Assembly: GCA_029931535.1 (NCBI GenBank)
Contig: JAQPZY010001684.1
Coordinates: 3,039,001-3,103,000, forward strand
Direction of reading: 5' to 3'
DNA from: Margaritifera margaritifera
Lineage: Eukaryota > Mollusca > Bivalvia > Unionida > Margaritiferidae
DNA: 64,000 bases
The notes under the pieces are model-generated. The model searched no databases. It was not told the DNA's origin and saw only the letters and a list, made by a program, of their open reading frames with translations. The position numbers and the translations under genes are program-made. Shown piece after piece: positions 1 to 12,764 of this stretch (position 1 is the first letter of the stretch; each line of letters begins with the position of its first letter).

Positions 1-233
1 ATGTTCATGATCGCCATTTGTTATGAAGTGATTTTGACCATCACCACTTATAGTGAGAGTTTTTCCTTGGGCAGCATTTGGTATAAAAAGTTTGTCATTG
101 CTGCTGGTGATAAAGGAATGTTCGTCCAGCAAGATTTCTTTGCGGCCTCCCTTGCGGAGGTGTCACTCCTTGCGATGTGTTGGCTACATCGCTGGGGTGC
201 GAGAGGGGTACCGGGTTCGAACTTCAAAGGAGG

Positions 234-860
234 CTGCAACAGAGCAACTCTTAAGATGTAGAGAGTCGTAACAACTTTTATTAAAATAACATATTCCGAA
301 TAAAAACTATATAGGAAGATATATATTCTAAATACAAAGAATACACTTATAATTGATATATTGATTCAAAGCTTGCCGACTTCACACATTTATTTAATTT
401 CTGTATTTTTGAATTCTGATGTAAATTACTAAATATTGAATAAACCCAAGATGGCCAAAATAACTTTAAATATAGTAAAACTCAATATTTCGAACTACGA
501 CCAAAATAAATATCATGTATCATGTTTTTGCAACCCAACGATATTTTATTTCTAAATTAATTATCAAACGCATGAAGTTAGCAGCAAATCGTTTTTCCAA
601 TAATTCAACATTATAATTTCAATAGAAAATTCACACAATTACAATTCATATAAATTCCTACTAAAAAGCAACACAATCCAAAAAAGAATGTAATTTACAA
701 TTAAATATTAAGAATAAAAACACATAATGTTTCAAGAGAGAAAGAAAAATACCTTCCAGCGCCTAAAAAGTCCTACAAAAAGTCTTTTAAAATATAATAA
801 AACAAATTTTCTCTTACCTGCAACAGAGCAACTCTTAAGATGTAGAGAGTCGTAACAACT
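234..860. repeat. 43-bp perfect direct repeats flanking a 541-bp AT-rich segment
   Basis: Positions 234-276 and 818-860 are identical over 43 bases, and 541 bases of AT-rich sequence lie between them. Read on the minus strand, the copy at 860-818 ends in TTGCAG and is followed at once by GTAAGAG, a textbook 5' splice site. The segment ends with AAAAG just inside the second copy, a possible acceptor. The segment could be an inserted element with an unusually long target duplication, a duplicated exon edge, or an intron made by duplication. I recognise no coding content in it. Confidence 0.7.
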
Positions 861-2625
861 ATTTTCTCAAGGCGCGCAGCGCCTTATATCCAGTTCTTGG
901 TCAAGGAATGCGCAACTCATTCTATATAAGGTTATAAGTTTAGGCGATACAGGCTTTTAAAGCGAGGTCTCCAGCCACGAGATTTCACGAGACTCTCATA
1001 CAACGCATTCCCCTTTCCAAAAATGGTTGCAGTTAGTTGAACTATGCTCTCTACACGAAGGTTGCTGACCCGGCTCGGTAAAGTTGTTGAATTACGTAGA
1101 CGTGAAAGAATTTCGCCAACATCAGCATTTTGCCTGTATAATCCTTTACATGTGTGCTGTTAGAAAAATCTCACTCCTACCGTAAAATATCAATGCAGTA
1201 CACTTTTGTACTATAATGTATTAGAGAACTCAAAAGCTAAAAATTCTGTTTTATTAAGAATTATAAACATTTTGAATTATAAAAGAAAACTTACTCTTTA
1301 TACAAATTCTATAAAAATTCATCGATTAAAGAATTATAAAATTTGAATTATAAAAATTTGAGTTATAAAAATTCCTTGATTATTCTATCGTAACAAACGT
1401 GTAGTTAAAGAATACATTTTATGAAGATGCAGGTGAAAAGGCTGTGAATCGGTGGTAAATAAATGATAAGCCCTAAGTACAAATTCAAATTTAAATTTAA
1501 ACTCTTTATTGACTGAAAGCTCCAAACGAAACATGACAACAGTATAAATACAAAAAAAAAATAAAAAAAAAATAAAAAATAAACAAAGAACAAATGAACA
1601 AAGTACAAATAGAGTAATATCAATTTGTGATACATGGCGCACAAAAAGTGAAAAATTAAAATAATGACGCAATATTAATTTTGCAATTCATTTGATCTGT
1701 TTGAGGCAGAGACGTAGTATGTACAGGTTATTGAATTTGTACTGAAAACTGTTGGTGTGAACGAATTGTTTTGACAGTCTCAAACGTACATAAAATCAAA
1801 AACACCGACGTACAAAGTTGCCATTCATGTTGCTAATTTCAAAAAAGTAACGTGGCTGCCGAAAATTTGGATAGATTTTGTAAACTACATCTGGACATGA
1901 GTTGTTAATAAATGTTGTGCATAAAAGATGCTAAGGAAAATACATAACTTATTGCATGTACGGGTTTGTTTCTTTGTTCACATGCTTGCTTTTGTAAAGG
2001 CAATTCGGTTTTGGCGATATCCCATATGATAAAAGCCAACTTCTAGCTGATCATGCGATATTAATGCTGCACGTGAAGACAGTGGTATTATACAAATATG
2101 TCACAATTATCATGTAGAAATTACGGGGAATCGTCAAACTCAGCAAAGCCTCGTTCCTGCTGACAAATTCCGACTCGTCGTTTGGGGTTGTCGTATCCCA
2201 AACCAGTGGGTAACGAGGATTCTATTACCATATACGGGGAAATTTTCTCATTCCTTATATTCAAGACTTTCGCGACTGGGTCAGAGACCACGAATATACA
2301 ACCTCGAGAAACTCGGGGGAATTTGATGCTACACATGATCCATATTGATGATTCATTCAGAGAAAATAAACAGAGTTTTCTCTGTCCACGAATATTTATT
2401 TTTTTTGAAACTATTTGGCTATTACTACCCTAATCCGAGACAGAGTGTCATGCACACAATTAATGCGCGGAGGTGTAGGACGTTTGCCAGCAACACTGTT
2501 GGCAGAACTTTTCAAAGGATCACATGAAGGATATAAGGTGCAAAATATGAACTACTTGGTCAGCCTAAACATCCGCCTTCGCTTCCTAGACAGCTATAGC
2601 TCTAAGCCAGTGTGAGTTTCTCTCC
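861..2625. other. Non-coding stretch, no gene recognised
   Basis: AT-rich sequence. The short open frames present are low in complexity (Phe/Leu/Ile-rich translations of A-runs around 1550-1580) or have no recognisable motif. I see no RNA gene or transposon terminus. Confidence 0.5.
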
Positions 2626-2739
2626 ATATTACCCTTTTTTGTCAGCTACTACAGCAGACTTCTGAGTGTATACAGTCAGGTTAAACCTAGCTGTTGTTCT
2701 CAGCTCCCGAGGCTGTAATAGCTGACAAAAGGGTAATAT
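2626..2739. repeat. Hairpin-forming inverted repeat (about 28-bp arms)
   Basis: The arm at 2626-2655 and the arm at 2712-2739 are reverse complements apart from one substitution and a two-base difference in a T run; both carry TTACCCTTTT and GTCAGCTA-type blocks. A 56-bp loop separates them. The outer edges read ATA and TAT, so a TA-target MITE is possible. The right arm touches the reverse transcriptase catalytic motif of the neighbouring LINE (2741-2762), so this hairpin marks the left end of that LINE fragment or an insertion into it. Confidence 0.7.
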
Positions 2740-2740
2740 A

Positions 2741-4430
2741 GCGAAGCGTCATCAGCATACTGTGATATTAGATGTGTTCTGTCCATTCACATCTACTCCT
2801 CTGATATGTTATATTTTCCTGATCATGTGAGCCAAAATATCTGCACATAAAATAAAATATATAAGGTGAGACGGGAGCGCCTGCCTATAACCTTTTCTTA
2901 TTTTAAACACTCATGGACATTGTCCATTCACTATCACACATGATTTAATATTATTATAGAACAGATGAATCCTTGTTTAAAATCAGAGTTATACCTTAGA
3001 AATTTTGTTATACTTTACCTATAAAAAGTCAAGCCAAAGCATCAAAAACTTTTTCAAAATCTAACAGAATTAAATACTAGGTTTCTTGCATTTTTTTCTA
3101 ATAAAACATAAAGTCATTGAGGTTACGAATATTTTCACCAATATACCTTCCCTTAATAAATCCAGTTTGGTCAGTATTTTTAATGTCAGGAAGAATTTGT
3201 TTAGCCTATTAGCAATACAAGCTGAAGTTATCTTATAATATACGTTTAAAAGGGAGATAATTCTCCATTTTTTATTTGTTTTAAAATTTAATACTGCTTT
3301 GGCTTGCCCTACTTAGGGATACAAGTTATTACCTTTTTTTGAATAGAAAATAATGTATTGCTCCCGCAAGAACAAACTAACGTCTGTCCAAAAGGATTTA
3401 AAATGTTCAACTGCATATTCGTCTGACCCTGGGTTTTTATTATTATCCTAACTTTTTAAAATGTGCGTTGCTTCAGCAGAAGTTAAGGCCCTTCCAATGA
3501 TTATCTTTGATCATCATCAAGTTTTGGAATATATTGTGAGGTTAAGAAGGGATTGAATATCAACAGGGTCTGCATGTTTAAATGCATATAAATTTTTATC
3601 GTATGATTTTTTTTCTTTCTCCAAAATATCGTTCTGACTGTTGGTTAAAGTACCATCTAATTTTATTACATGAGACATCATCTTACTTATATAATTGATA
3701 TTTTCTAAGTTACACAAGCTCCCACCGCACCCCCACCCTCTTCTATTTCGTTTATACCTAATTCTTACACCTTGCATTATTTCCTTCTTAAATTTATTAA
3801 CTTGTTTTGTTATCTTCTTCAACATGTAATTGATGACTTTGATAGTTTTGTTCTAATTCATCATGTTCTTGAATAAGTAGACTCTCCAGTTGATCTTGTC
3901 TATTCTTGTATGAAGAATATGAAATTGTCTTTCTTATAATTTCTAAAAGCAAAGTCTTTAAAATAAATGTACATTTATAGATAAATTCAAATATGATTAA
4001 AAAAAGTAGTATCTATATGTATAGCTTGTTCTTTGCATACGTATTGCTTTTTGGATTTAACTTTCAATAAGGAGTTATTCAACTTCCAAAATATTTTGCT
4101 CTTTTCAGTTTTTCTGAAGGTCAGATTGATTCTTACAAGGAAGTGGTCTGTTCTGTATGCTGACTCTATACAAGATTGATTGACAATTGTAAATACATGT
4201 TCAGATGTAACAACAAAATCAAGTCTTGCGTGTCTTAGTGGGCTAGTTTTCCTCTATGTGTGTATTTGGGTACCAATGTTACATGTCGTCCAAATATCAA
4301 TTAAATTGGACCCTAAACAAAAATGCAGAACTTTTTCCTCAAGCCTTGGCATTATTAACACAATGGTGATTGTATGTATCTAAATCTGGATCCATGACTA
4401 AGTTGAAACCACCCCCGTAATTACATGGTC
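2741..4430 (-). pseudogene. L1/Tx1-like LINE ORF2 fragment, inverted front half (endonuclease to RT catalytic motif)
   Basis: Decayed minus-strand non-LTR retrotransposon ORF2. Reading from 4430 down, it begins at an endonuclease motif resembling GGDFN (here GGGFNLVMD), passes a block ending near DFCC/RTDH-like residues, and a basic linker region near 3500-3825. It then gives RT pieces such as TGFIKGRYIGENIRN and LDFEKVFDAL, an INGQCP/GAPVSPY-like block near 2875-2940, and the catalytic motif QYADDAS at 2762-2741. Several frameshifts and stops interrupt it. The piece ends exactly where the plus-strand fragment at 4530 resumes in protein order, so the two are probably one insertion. The family is inferred from motif spacing; Tx1-type L1 is the best fit. 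Confidence 0.7.
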
Positions 4431-4529
4431 ATTATTTAACTTAACTTACTCAGGATAAATCTCAAAGTCTCTAAAATCGGCATTATATCTTAGATACCAA
4501 TATTTAAAATTGTCTATACTCAGTATAAA

Positions 4530-6090
4530 TATTGGGAAAAAACTAAGGCAAGATGGTTTGGAAGTATTATAGGCTGCAATGTTAAATTTTACCTAGAATA
4601 TAACCTAGAATGGGAATCCTCAGAATTGACTTTTTTGAAAATAAAATTCTTCTTGAATTTGGATGATGAGATAATGTTAAATTATGATCATAAAATTAAA
4701 AAGAAAAAATACCCTTACTTTCTTAGTGGTCAAAAGGATTAATTACCCCATTAGGAAAAACAATAGTTACTAAAAGTTTGGCATCACCAAAAATTACTAA
4801 TGTATTTATATCACAACCCAGTTGTCCTACACTAATAATACAAGACCTGATTTCACCTTTGTATAAATTTATTTGGAATGGGGCTCAAGATAAAATGAAA
4901 AGAAACATAGTGGTTAAAGATTACAGGGAAGCTGATTTGAAGATGCTAAATACACATTTATTTAAAGATTCTCTTAAACTAACTTGGATAAGAAGGATTA
5001 TAAAATCAGAATCAAAATGAAAACATATCTTGGCAGCCTCTTCAACATATGTAAAAAAAAATTCCCTATTGTAGATGGACTTTGGTAAGATTATATATAA
5101 ACAACTGGACAAGTTTTGGGGAGATACTTTTCTGCTTATTATAAATTATATAACAAGGAGATTATGTAATAAGGAAAATTTTCTCCAGGATTTTTTATGG
5201 TTTAATCCTAATATTAGGATATATGGATCTGATATTTTGCAAACATTGATTTGAGAAAGGAATACTGTATCAGAATTTTTTTAAAAATGAGGATGGTTCT
5301 TGGGTTACATTTGAAAACTTTGTTAACAAGTTCAAGGTTCAAACATTTTTTTAAACAATTCATAGTTTTTTAAAGGCTATAAAATCTTACAAAGAAAACA
5401 AATAAAATGTAAATCTTGATAGTAATTTACAACAGCCTTTATTGCACCCATGACCTAGTCATTCCTTGGTAATAAAAAATAATAATGGTAGTAGAAGGAT
5501 TGATCAAATATTAGTTTGACAAGAAAATCAACCAAATGTGTAAGGTCAAATGGAATTATGAATTTGATAGGATACAACAGAATGCATGGCATTCACAATT
5601 TTATTTATCACTTAGTGTAATAAAAGTACAAAACTACGATGGTTTAAGTTGAGGATTCTACACAGAATTGTAGTCACAAATACATTTCTGTAATTTTCTG
5701 AGATTGTTCTTTTTATTCATGATTTTCTGGACTGGATAAAAGGTGAGTGTCATAATTTATCAAATTTTAGTCTTACAAAGAAAAATATGATTGTGGAATA
5801 ATAGACACAAAATAAGCTGATTATGATTGATTAATTTTGTAAATGAATCTATTTTTACAGAAGCAGATTGTTTCCTGAATCACCAAATATGTTACATTTT
5901 CCCAAAAAATTAAGTTACAGTTTTTTATCAGAAAAGATTTCTGCTTTTTACAAATTGCACTGGGAGAGCGTTTGACAAAAGATGGTTATTATATAAAAGA
6001 CTCTTTCATTAGAAAAAAGTATCAGTTATTATATTATTCCATTATTTGTAAGCGACATGGAAAGATAAAACGAGTAAGACCTAATTAAAA
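4530..6090 (+). pseudogene. L1/Tx1-like LINE ORF2 fragment, forward back half (RT thumb to C-terminus)
   Basis: Plus-strand continuation of the same kind of ORF2. It starts near a KTxARWFGS block (about 4535-4570), typical of the segment just after the YADD motif. It continues through the connection region in the frame at 4778-5020 (ISPLYKFIWNGAQDKMKRN, then DLKMLNTHLFKDSLKLTWIRR), a pattern known from L1/Tx1 C-termini. Weaker matches follow to about 6090, ending with a helical segment that resembles the usual C-terminal KFYxxK/RxxxxxEK block. It has many stops and frameshifts and is not functional. Together with the inverted front half it gives nearly complete coverage from endonuclease to C-terminus. 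Confidence 0.7.
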
Positions 6091-9000
6091 TGTATGTATA
6101 TGTACATAAGTATGTTTGTATGTAAGTATGTATACAGGTTGGAATATTTGTTTGCAAATATGAAGATATATGTGAATAATGTCTTAGCTCTTGGTATCAC
6201 ATAGGTTGATTACCATTCTGGCGATATGCTGTCTTTCCATTGTGGATGCTATTCTGGACAATATATAGTAAAAATGCGCTAGGGGTCTTACAGCACCTCA
6301 CTATCGAGCGAATCAAACAACACCTGCGTGACTTTTATAAGCTCTCGTAGGATTGGTAAATAATGTTATGGGAATTCGTAGCTTTTATAAACTTTCACAT
6401 TATTGCTACATAATGAAAGTTTTAAAAAAATACCTTTGTTGTTTAAATTTCACCGTAAATGATATATCTTTATACAGAATTCTTGAAATGATGGAGGCAA
6501 AAGAAAGGTTCGTGTAAAATATACTTTTTATGTTTATATCATAAGGATTAAAATGCTCATTTAATTAGCCAGAAAACACGCTGATTCAGTGACAGTCAAT
6601 CTTATCTTAAATAGTTTTTACTTTATTGATCCAAGAGTGATCTACACACAAAGCCTTTCGATTTTATGCAGAGAAAGCCACAATGAAACAGCTGGTTATT
6701 TTCCCTCAATCAAATCTATTTTTCCTCATCGTTTGAAGTACGCAGCAGGTTCTTTACTGACTCCTTCATTACAGTGACATTACAAAAATCATATCGGCTT
6801 GTCGTGCGGAGCTTTGATATTTGTTTTCTAAATTGGGTGGCAAAAGTATTGACAGGACAGTCATTGCGGTCGCAAACTCATTAACTTCTTGCATCCTTCA
6901 AAGTTTTTGAAATGAGTTTTGTTTGCAGTCTTTTGTGGCTATATTTCTAGAAATCAAGGTGTTTACTCGTAAACACAAATCCCTAGCTATCACAAGCGCA
7001 TTTGGAGTAGCCGACAATGCACAGAATGATGCCGAGACAATAGAGTTTAGAGTCTTGCACAGAGAAAAACCATGACAGACAATCCAAGAGGGTCTGGACA
7101 GGATTAAAATTCGTAATCCACTGGTTGTCAGTATAAGGTAGATACTATGCCACCATCTATACAAAGAAGTGCTATATACTACTCAAGTGGATGCATCAAC
7201 ATTAACATACGAAGTTTCATCAGTGAATAGTCAAAACAATGTTTGATTAAGCTAGGTGTAATAGGGCTACATATACAAAGGATGTAGCAAGCAAATGGCT
7301 AAAAATAACAAACGTTATTCAAGGGTGAAAATTAGGTCACAGTAACCTTCATTTAGCAGGCTTTAGCTACATTCCTTGACATACATACATATATTATTCT
7401 TCATTAGTGTAGGTGAAATATGGTGTAACGAACGAATAGCTAAAAAAATAAATAAGTCACTCAAGCGTGAAAATTAGGTCAAAGTGACCTACTATTGGTA
7501 TTATTGAGTTATTCTCCTTGAGATGCAGCCACATACCGATGTTCGTGACAGAGGCTAACGAACGCGTAACTCTCAAACGAATGAACAAAAGATTACACGA
7601 ACGGGCAAAACGCTACATCCCATATTAACATCGTTGGTGAGGGGATAAAAAAAACAGCAAAAAAACAATAACAAAAAACAAAACAAACTAAGGCATACGT
7701 CTCCTGTAAAGCTTATATATCATAAATTGAAAAGAACATGAATCGAAGGCAGAAAATCACATGCAAAATTCATCAAAAAAAGAGAAAGATAACGAAACAT
7801 AAAATAGTGATGGATTAACATAGCTGTTAGCACTCCTAGTGCGTGTGTTCATCCGGTGCATGTAAAACTGACAGATATCAGGATATGCATCAGGTAATTG
7901 ATCTTGAAATTGTTCTTGAAATTAAAGAAAGAGTAAGGCTATTAAATGAATCTTTGTGTGTAGAAAATGGATGCAAACCGCCACAAGAGTTAGGAGCTAC
8001 GCCATCAGATCCACTTACTCCCCCTTTATGACCTTCTTTGATATAAAACACCTAAATGTGCTAACATCCTCATCTCCTAATATTTTATTATAGCGTAAAT
8101 CATGTGATTTTTTGGCATCAAAAATGTTGAACACTGTTTGTTAAGTAGTTAACCTTTTCACATTAAATTTCAAATGTAGGTTATTCCCAAAGTTACGAAG
8201 GCTTGTAATGATAAGCGTTTCAGTCTCTATCATTATGCACTGAAATACTGGGCTGATACACAGTTTGCTGTGGGATTAAAAATGAGCAAACAAAGTGGGG
8301 CGTAGAAACTCCAGATACCAAAGTTACAGAGAATGCATATTTGAAAAGCAGCTTGACGTGATAATTGAAAGCGTATTTTATGTGATAAAATATCAGATAT
8401 TTCCACCAACATGTCAAAATAAAAATACACACACAATATTAACAGCAAAATGCAGATTACAATATAGAAAGGATAGAATAAATGATATAAAAATACTGAA
8501 ACAAAATACTATGCCCATATTAACTTACTAACACAAGCAAAATGTTCTCGTAACCCTATATTGGATGTAAAAACATGTATATATGTTTGCTACTAATGTT
8601 TGCATACATGAAAGCTTGCACAATCAATTACTAGGTACATAAATTATATATACAATGCCTAAAGAAGGGTGATTTTAAACACGAAACAACCCTCTCCTCA
8701 AGCATCAGGCGAAATACCTGTGTATTAATACAGTTGACGTCATTAAAACGGATGACGACAAACCAGCCAGAACCAGCCGGATCAAGGAAGAATTCATCTA
8801 AATGCTCATAAATCCTTCGTGAAAAGAACTTACATAATGCCAGTCAAGTGTGAAATATATTTTTCTGAAAGGACCAGAATGAGTAACCTCTGGTAAATTA
8901 GGTGATACAGAATTTTTTTTTAGCATAAGGTCTTAAAGTTAAATACAAAAGTATCGCAGGCAAGATATAAGTTATAGTATTGCCGCCCTCCACCCCCACC

Positions 9001-9131
9001 ACCCGGCAAAACATTTACAAAAGATCTTTTTATGTATCTTGCTGGCCAGCTACTTTCTCTTTCTTCTGTCCATTTTCTCAATAACTTTCGTTCTTAGAGA
9101 AAACTACAAAAAGTACCTTTGCATCACACAT
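6091..9131. other. Non-coding stretch with a diverged about 143-bp duplication
   Basis: No gene is recognised. Two related blocks occur at about 7290-7390 and 7433-7535; both contain GCTAAAAA, TCAAGSGTGAAAATTAGGTCA and a CTCCTTGA/TTCCTTGA block, offset by about 143 bases. A short open frame at 6898-7164 has no family I can name. A purine-rich A/C tract lies near 7650-7690. Confidence 0.45.
7333..7490. promoter_or_regulatory. Nuclear-receptor-like inverted half-sites (IR3) in both duplicated blocks
   Basis: AGGTCAAAGTGACCT at 7476-7490 is a perfect inverted repeat of AGGTCA with a 3-base spacer, the published consensus for steroid/estrogen-type receptor binding. The paralogous block has AGGTCACAGTAACCT at 7333-7347, with one mismatch. 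Both lie inside a duplicated, probably repetitive, sequence and no promoter is seen nearby, so a functional role is only a possibility. Confidence 0.25.
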
Positions 9132-9274
9132 TGACTCTAAATCGGACTCACGCCTCCTGTTTTCACAAGTCATTCGAAAAGCGACTGTAACTCACACGGT
9201 GCATACCCTATGAGTTACAGTTGCTTTGTAAGTGACTTGTGAAAAACAGGAGGCTGGAGTCCGATTTAGAGTCA
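9132..9274. mobile_element. 143-bp foldback (MITE-like) element
   Basis: Near-complete palindrome. The outer 18 bases TGACTCTAAATCGGACTC at 9132-9149 are matched exactly, inverted, at 9257-9274, and complementarity continues inward with few mismatches (CCTCCTGTTTT, CACAAGTCA, CTGTAACTCA) to a short loop near 9199-9210. It has no coding capacity. No clear target duplication is visible, so the superfamily cannot be assigned. Such structures form strong hairpins and usually derive from DNA transposons or repeat inversion. Confidence 0.75.
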
Positions 9275-10185
9275 TTTCAAACTTGTCTCTAATCTATTTG
9301 AGAAGCAAAAGAAGAAAAACGTTGATCTAATAACAAATATTCGGACACGTTGATGATATTTAAAGGTCAAAATGTCGCATAAAAAGATTAAATTTTCAAT
9401 TATACAATTATAACTCCTCGATAAATATGTTCTTTTGCTTGTATCTTGTAGAAACAATAACATAACGTGGACATTTTTGAACAAGTGTTTCATCTATATG
9501 TTCAGTCATGGTATGCGTATAATTATGCCATATTCCAATGAAATATAAAGGGATCGATAAAACGGTCTTGCAGCAACAGCACTTATTGTGACACATAAGA
9601 GTTAAGTGAGCTATTTTTATAAACCTGTCTAGCTTTGAGCTCACATACTGGGGCAATCAAATTCAGTAAATACACGAAATTAATATTTAATATCTGACGA
9701 TTCATTTTGAAGTGATCTGAACAGACCAATAAAGAATCTATTATTACTGCAGCATTTACAATTTTACATCTTGTAGACCCCCCACCCACCCCCGCCCTCA
9801 AAACATCATGCATATTGAAAATGTGGCTTTTTCTATCAATAATATTTCATAAAGAAGTTTCAAACATTGAATTTAGCTAGATAGATCTGGCAAACGTTAA
9901 AATGTCTTGAAGCTGTAATATGAAGACAGCTTAAAGAAGAATCGGGAAACATATTTGTATTGAATATAAACTAAATACTTGTTTCATATTTTAATTTTTT
10001 TATTTTGCTTTGATCAATGAAGCTAGAAATCTCGATGTCATGCTCATGGCTCTTGTTGTAAGAAATTAAAAGATTAATATGAATGAATTCATTTAAATTC
10101 TTTTTGAAGATGACTATCTTAGACCATATTTTTACACAATCTTAACGTGAAAAAAAAGCAAATAAGCAAATATTTCTTGCGGTAG

Positions 10186-10266
<81 letters not shown>

Positions 10267-11309
10267 AACCTCGTTAATCTGGTCACCTTCGTTCCCAGTG
10301 AATATGTCCGGATTAATGAGTTTTCCGGATAATTGAATGATGCACATTTTTTTACGATATCATCATACCATATACATGTACATGTATATGTATTTGCTAG
10401 CTCTAAAGGTACTGTATATTCAATAATGGTTGAAATAAATTCATGAATACATCTATTGACTTGTGTTTATTTCACTTTATTATAACATGCACTTGTACAT
10501 ACACGTAAATATAAGTTTCAACAATTAACACATCGAACACATCACACTATGTACATGTACATGCATGTGCTGTACAAACATTTATTATGTCAATTTCCTT
10601 TTGGGTGATCTTCTTTGTGCTGGCAAATCTTTTTTATGCTGGCCGGTATCTCTACTCGTCAACGCTTGCTTGATGGTGTAGCCATAATAATGTAAAAAGT
10701 ACATCGAATACAAACTGATATATCGCAGTTAAATGCGTTATTGTAAACTAATAAAATGTAGTTATTTTTATAAGTCATAATTTACAACTGTTTTAGCTGC
10801 TAATGAGCCGATAATTTTAACGTTGCTTTTCATTCTGAAATTAAGCCTTATACTGTCCACAGCTTGAAGCAATCAACTTTATTTTTATACAGCTGTCAAC
10901 AAACTGTGATTGTTACATACAATTGGTAAACAACAAAGAGACTTTATGAAACACTTAATATATTAACCATATGTTATGTCAAAAGTGTTTCCCAGTGTGT
11001 TTATTGAATTATTAACACCCCCTCCGGCGACTAGAAAAAAACAACAGACATTGTTTTTAGAATCGCTGGTCACAATACGGTCTTGCTACTTAAAGTTTTT
11101 CCACACACATGATCATGTGATCAATTTATAACTTTAAAGTGCCACTAGAATTTGACCAATAAGAGATTGATAATTTGACACACCTCCAAATTTGTGTAAG
11201 TGAATCTATGTTATCCTACAAATCCTACTGACTGTATTTTCATATACGATTCTTCGAATTTTCTTATTTTTGGACAGATTATTTCCGGATTATCATTATG
11301 AAACCGACT
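9275..11309. other. Non-coding stretch with (AT)n at 10190-10260 and possible pogo/Tigger-like remnants
   Basis: A pure AT dinucleotide tract spans about 10190-10260. Next to it, ACCTCGTTAATCTGG (10269 onward) and CCGGATTAATGAG (about 10307) resemble terminal sequences of pogo/Tigger-type elements. TTTCCGGATTATC near 11282 could be the opposite end. The match is from memory of the general terminal style, so I treat it as a weak candidate. No transposase reading frame is seen. Confidence 0.35.
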
Positions 11310-12065
11310 ATGACGTTTATTTTGGAGTCGTCTATATACCTCCATCAGATTCAAGGTTTTATACTAGAGATGAAATTGGTACATTTGCATCCTAAATTAC
11401 AATAATGTCTATTTCGAATAAATATGTGCTTTTAATGGGAGATTTTAATGTCAGAACTCATAACATCAATGATTATTTGGAAAAAAATGAGTTCCTTCTC
11501 AAACACTTTGATTTTAGTGCCGATTACGTTATGTTTTTCAATGATACCGCGAAAATTCTCGACGAGTATAAATTGCCTAAGAAATGAGTAATACTAAATC
11601 AGAAAATGAATACCACTGTGAAAATACTGATAGACATATGAAGAAACAATAATCTTATTATATTAAATGGAATATGTGGTGACGATAGAAGTGTTGGTTC
11701 AACAACTTTACAAAATACATATGTTATTGACTAATGTGTTGTTTCTAGCAACGCTCTGAAATATGATAATAATTTCTGCATACATGAACTGGACCCACTT
11801 TTTAAAGTTGGTCACTCCTTGTTAATTACTAGTTTTAGTTTTTACCACAAAACTAAACAAATTTTACCTGTTGACAATAATACATTAATCACAAAAACCG
11901 AGATGGCAAGACAATAGAATGGCTGACTGTATTAAAAAATATTGATACCGGTAAACTCGAAGAGATAGTAAAGAAGATTCAGGATGCAAATAATAGCATA
12001 TAATCCATATATCAGAATGACATCAACAGTCTCTAATCACCGATCTGATCATTATTCAATGACAC
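11310..12065 (+). pseudogene. LINE ORF2 endonuclease domain relic
   Basis: Translation around 11310-11370 gives YDVYFGVVYIPPSDSRF, and the frame at 11405-11587 gives LMGDFNVRTHNIND, the GDFN signature of APE-type endonucleases. A downstream frame from about 11645 reads NNNLIILNGICGDDRSVGST and, after one in-frame stop, SSNALKYDN and IHELDPLFKVGHSLL, which fits the final endonuclease segment. Several stops and shifts break it. The matching RT portion resumes near 13885, so about 1.8 kb has been inserted or has diverged between them. Confidence 0.65.
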
Positions 12066-12728
12066 CGCTTCAACATGTTTTGTAATATATAATAGCAATC
12101 CAATCTGTAATAAAAGTAACAAACGATGGTTTGGAACTAAATGTTAAGAGCCTGGCAGAAATTATCTTCATGCGAGAAATATACATAACAACAACCAAAC
12201 ACCAACAAATAGGACATCCTGATTTGAGTTTATACGGATCAGGCAGTCCCTTATAATCTTTAATGCCATTTAAGTTTTGCATCTAGCGAGCGCGCGCTTC
12301 TTTTGGCAATAAATTTGCATAATATGAATAATATAAGAGTTTATCTTGTTTCTTCGCTGCCATAGTGGTTCTGCCAACCAGAGTTCTGCACACATTTAAT
12401 TGTGACGTCATACGGAGATTCTCCGATGATCCTTATAACATGTGTGTTTAGATGTCATTTATATTGCACGAAGCCGTCTGATCTGGAGCGCAGTATTTAA
12501 CGGCCCAAATTGTAGCCCAGCAATTAATAAATAGCGGAGCTCTGATAATTGGACAATTGATAATTGATCATTTCAGAAAGGTATCGTTTATATTACATAT
12601 AGCCATCTGACTTGGAGCGTCGTATTTTACAGATCCAATCGTAGCCCAGCAATTACGAGCGGAAGTAAAAACTGAATAAAATTTATTGCTGAAATGAATA
12701 ATAATGTGAGGAAACATCCATGATTTAT

Positions 12729-12764
<36 letters not shown>

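Noticed and set aside
1..261. 86-codon frame at the window start as a gene
   Set aside because: No motif, the opposite strand is also open, and the end overlaps the 43-bp repeat.
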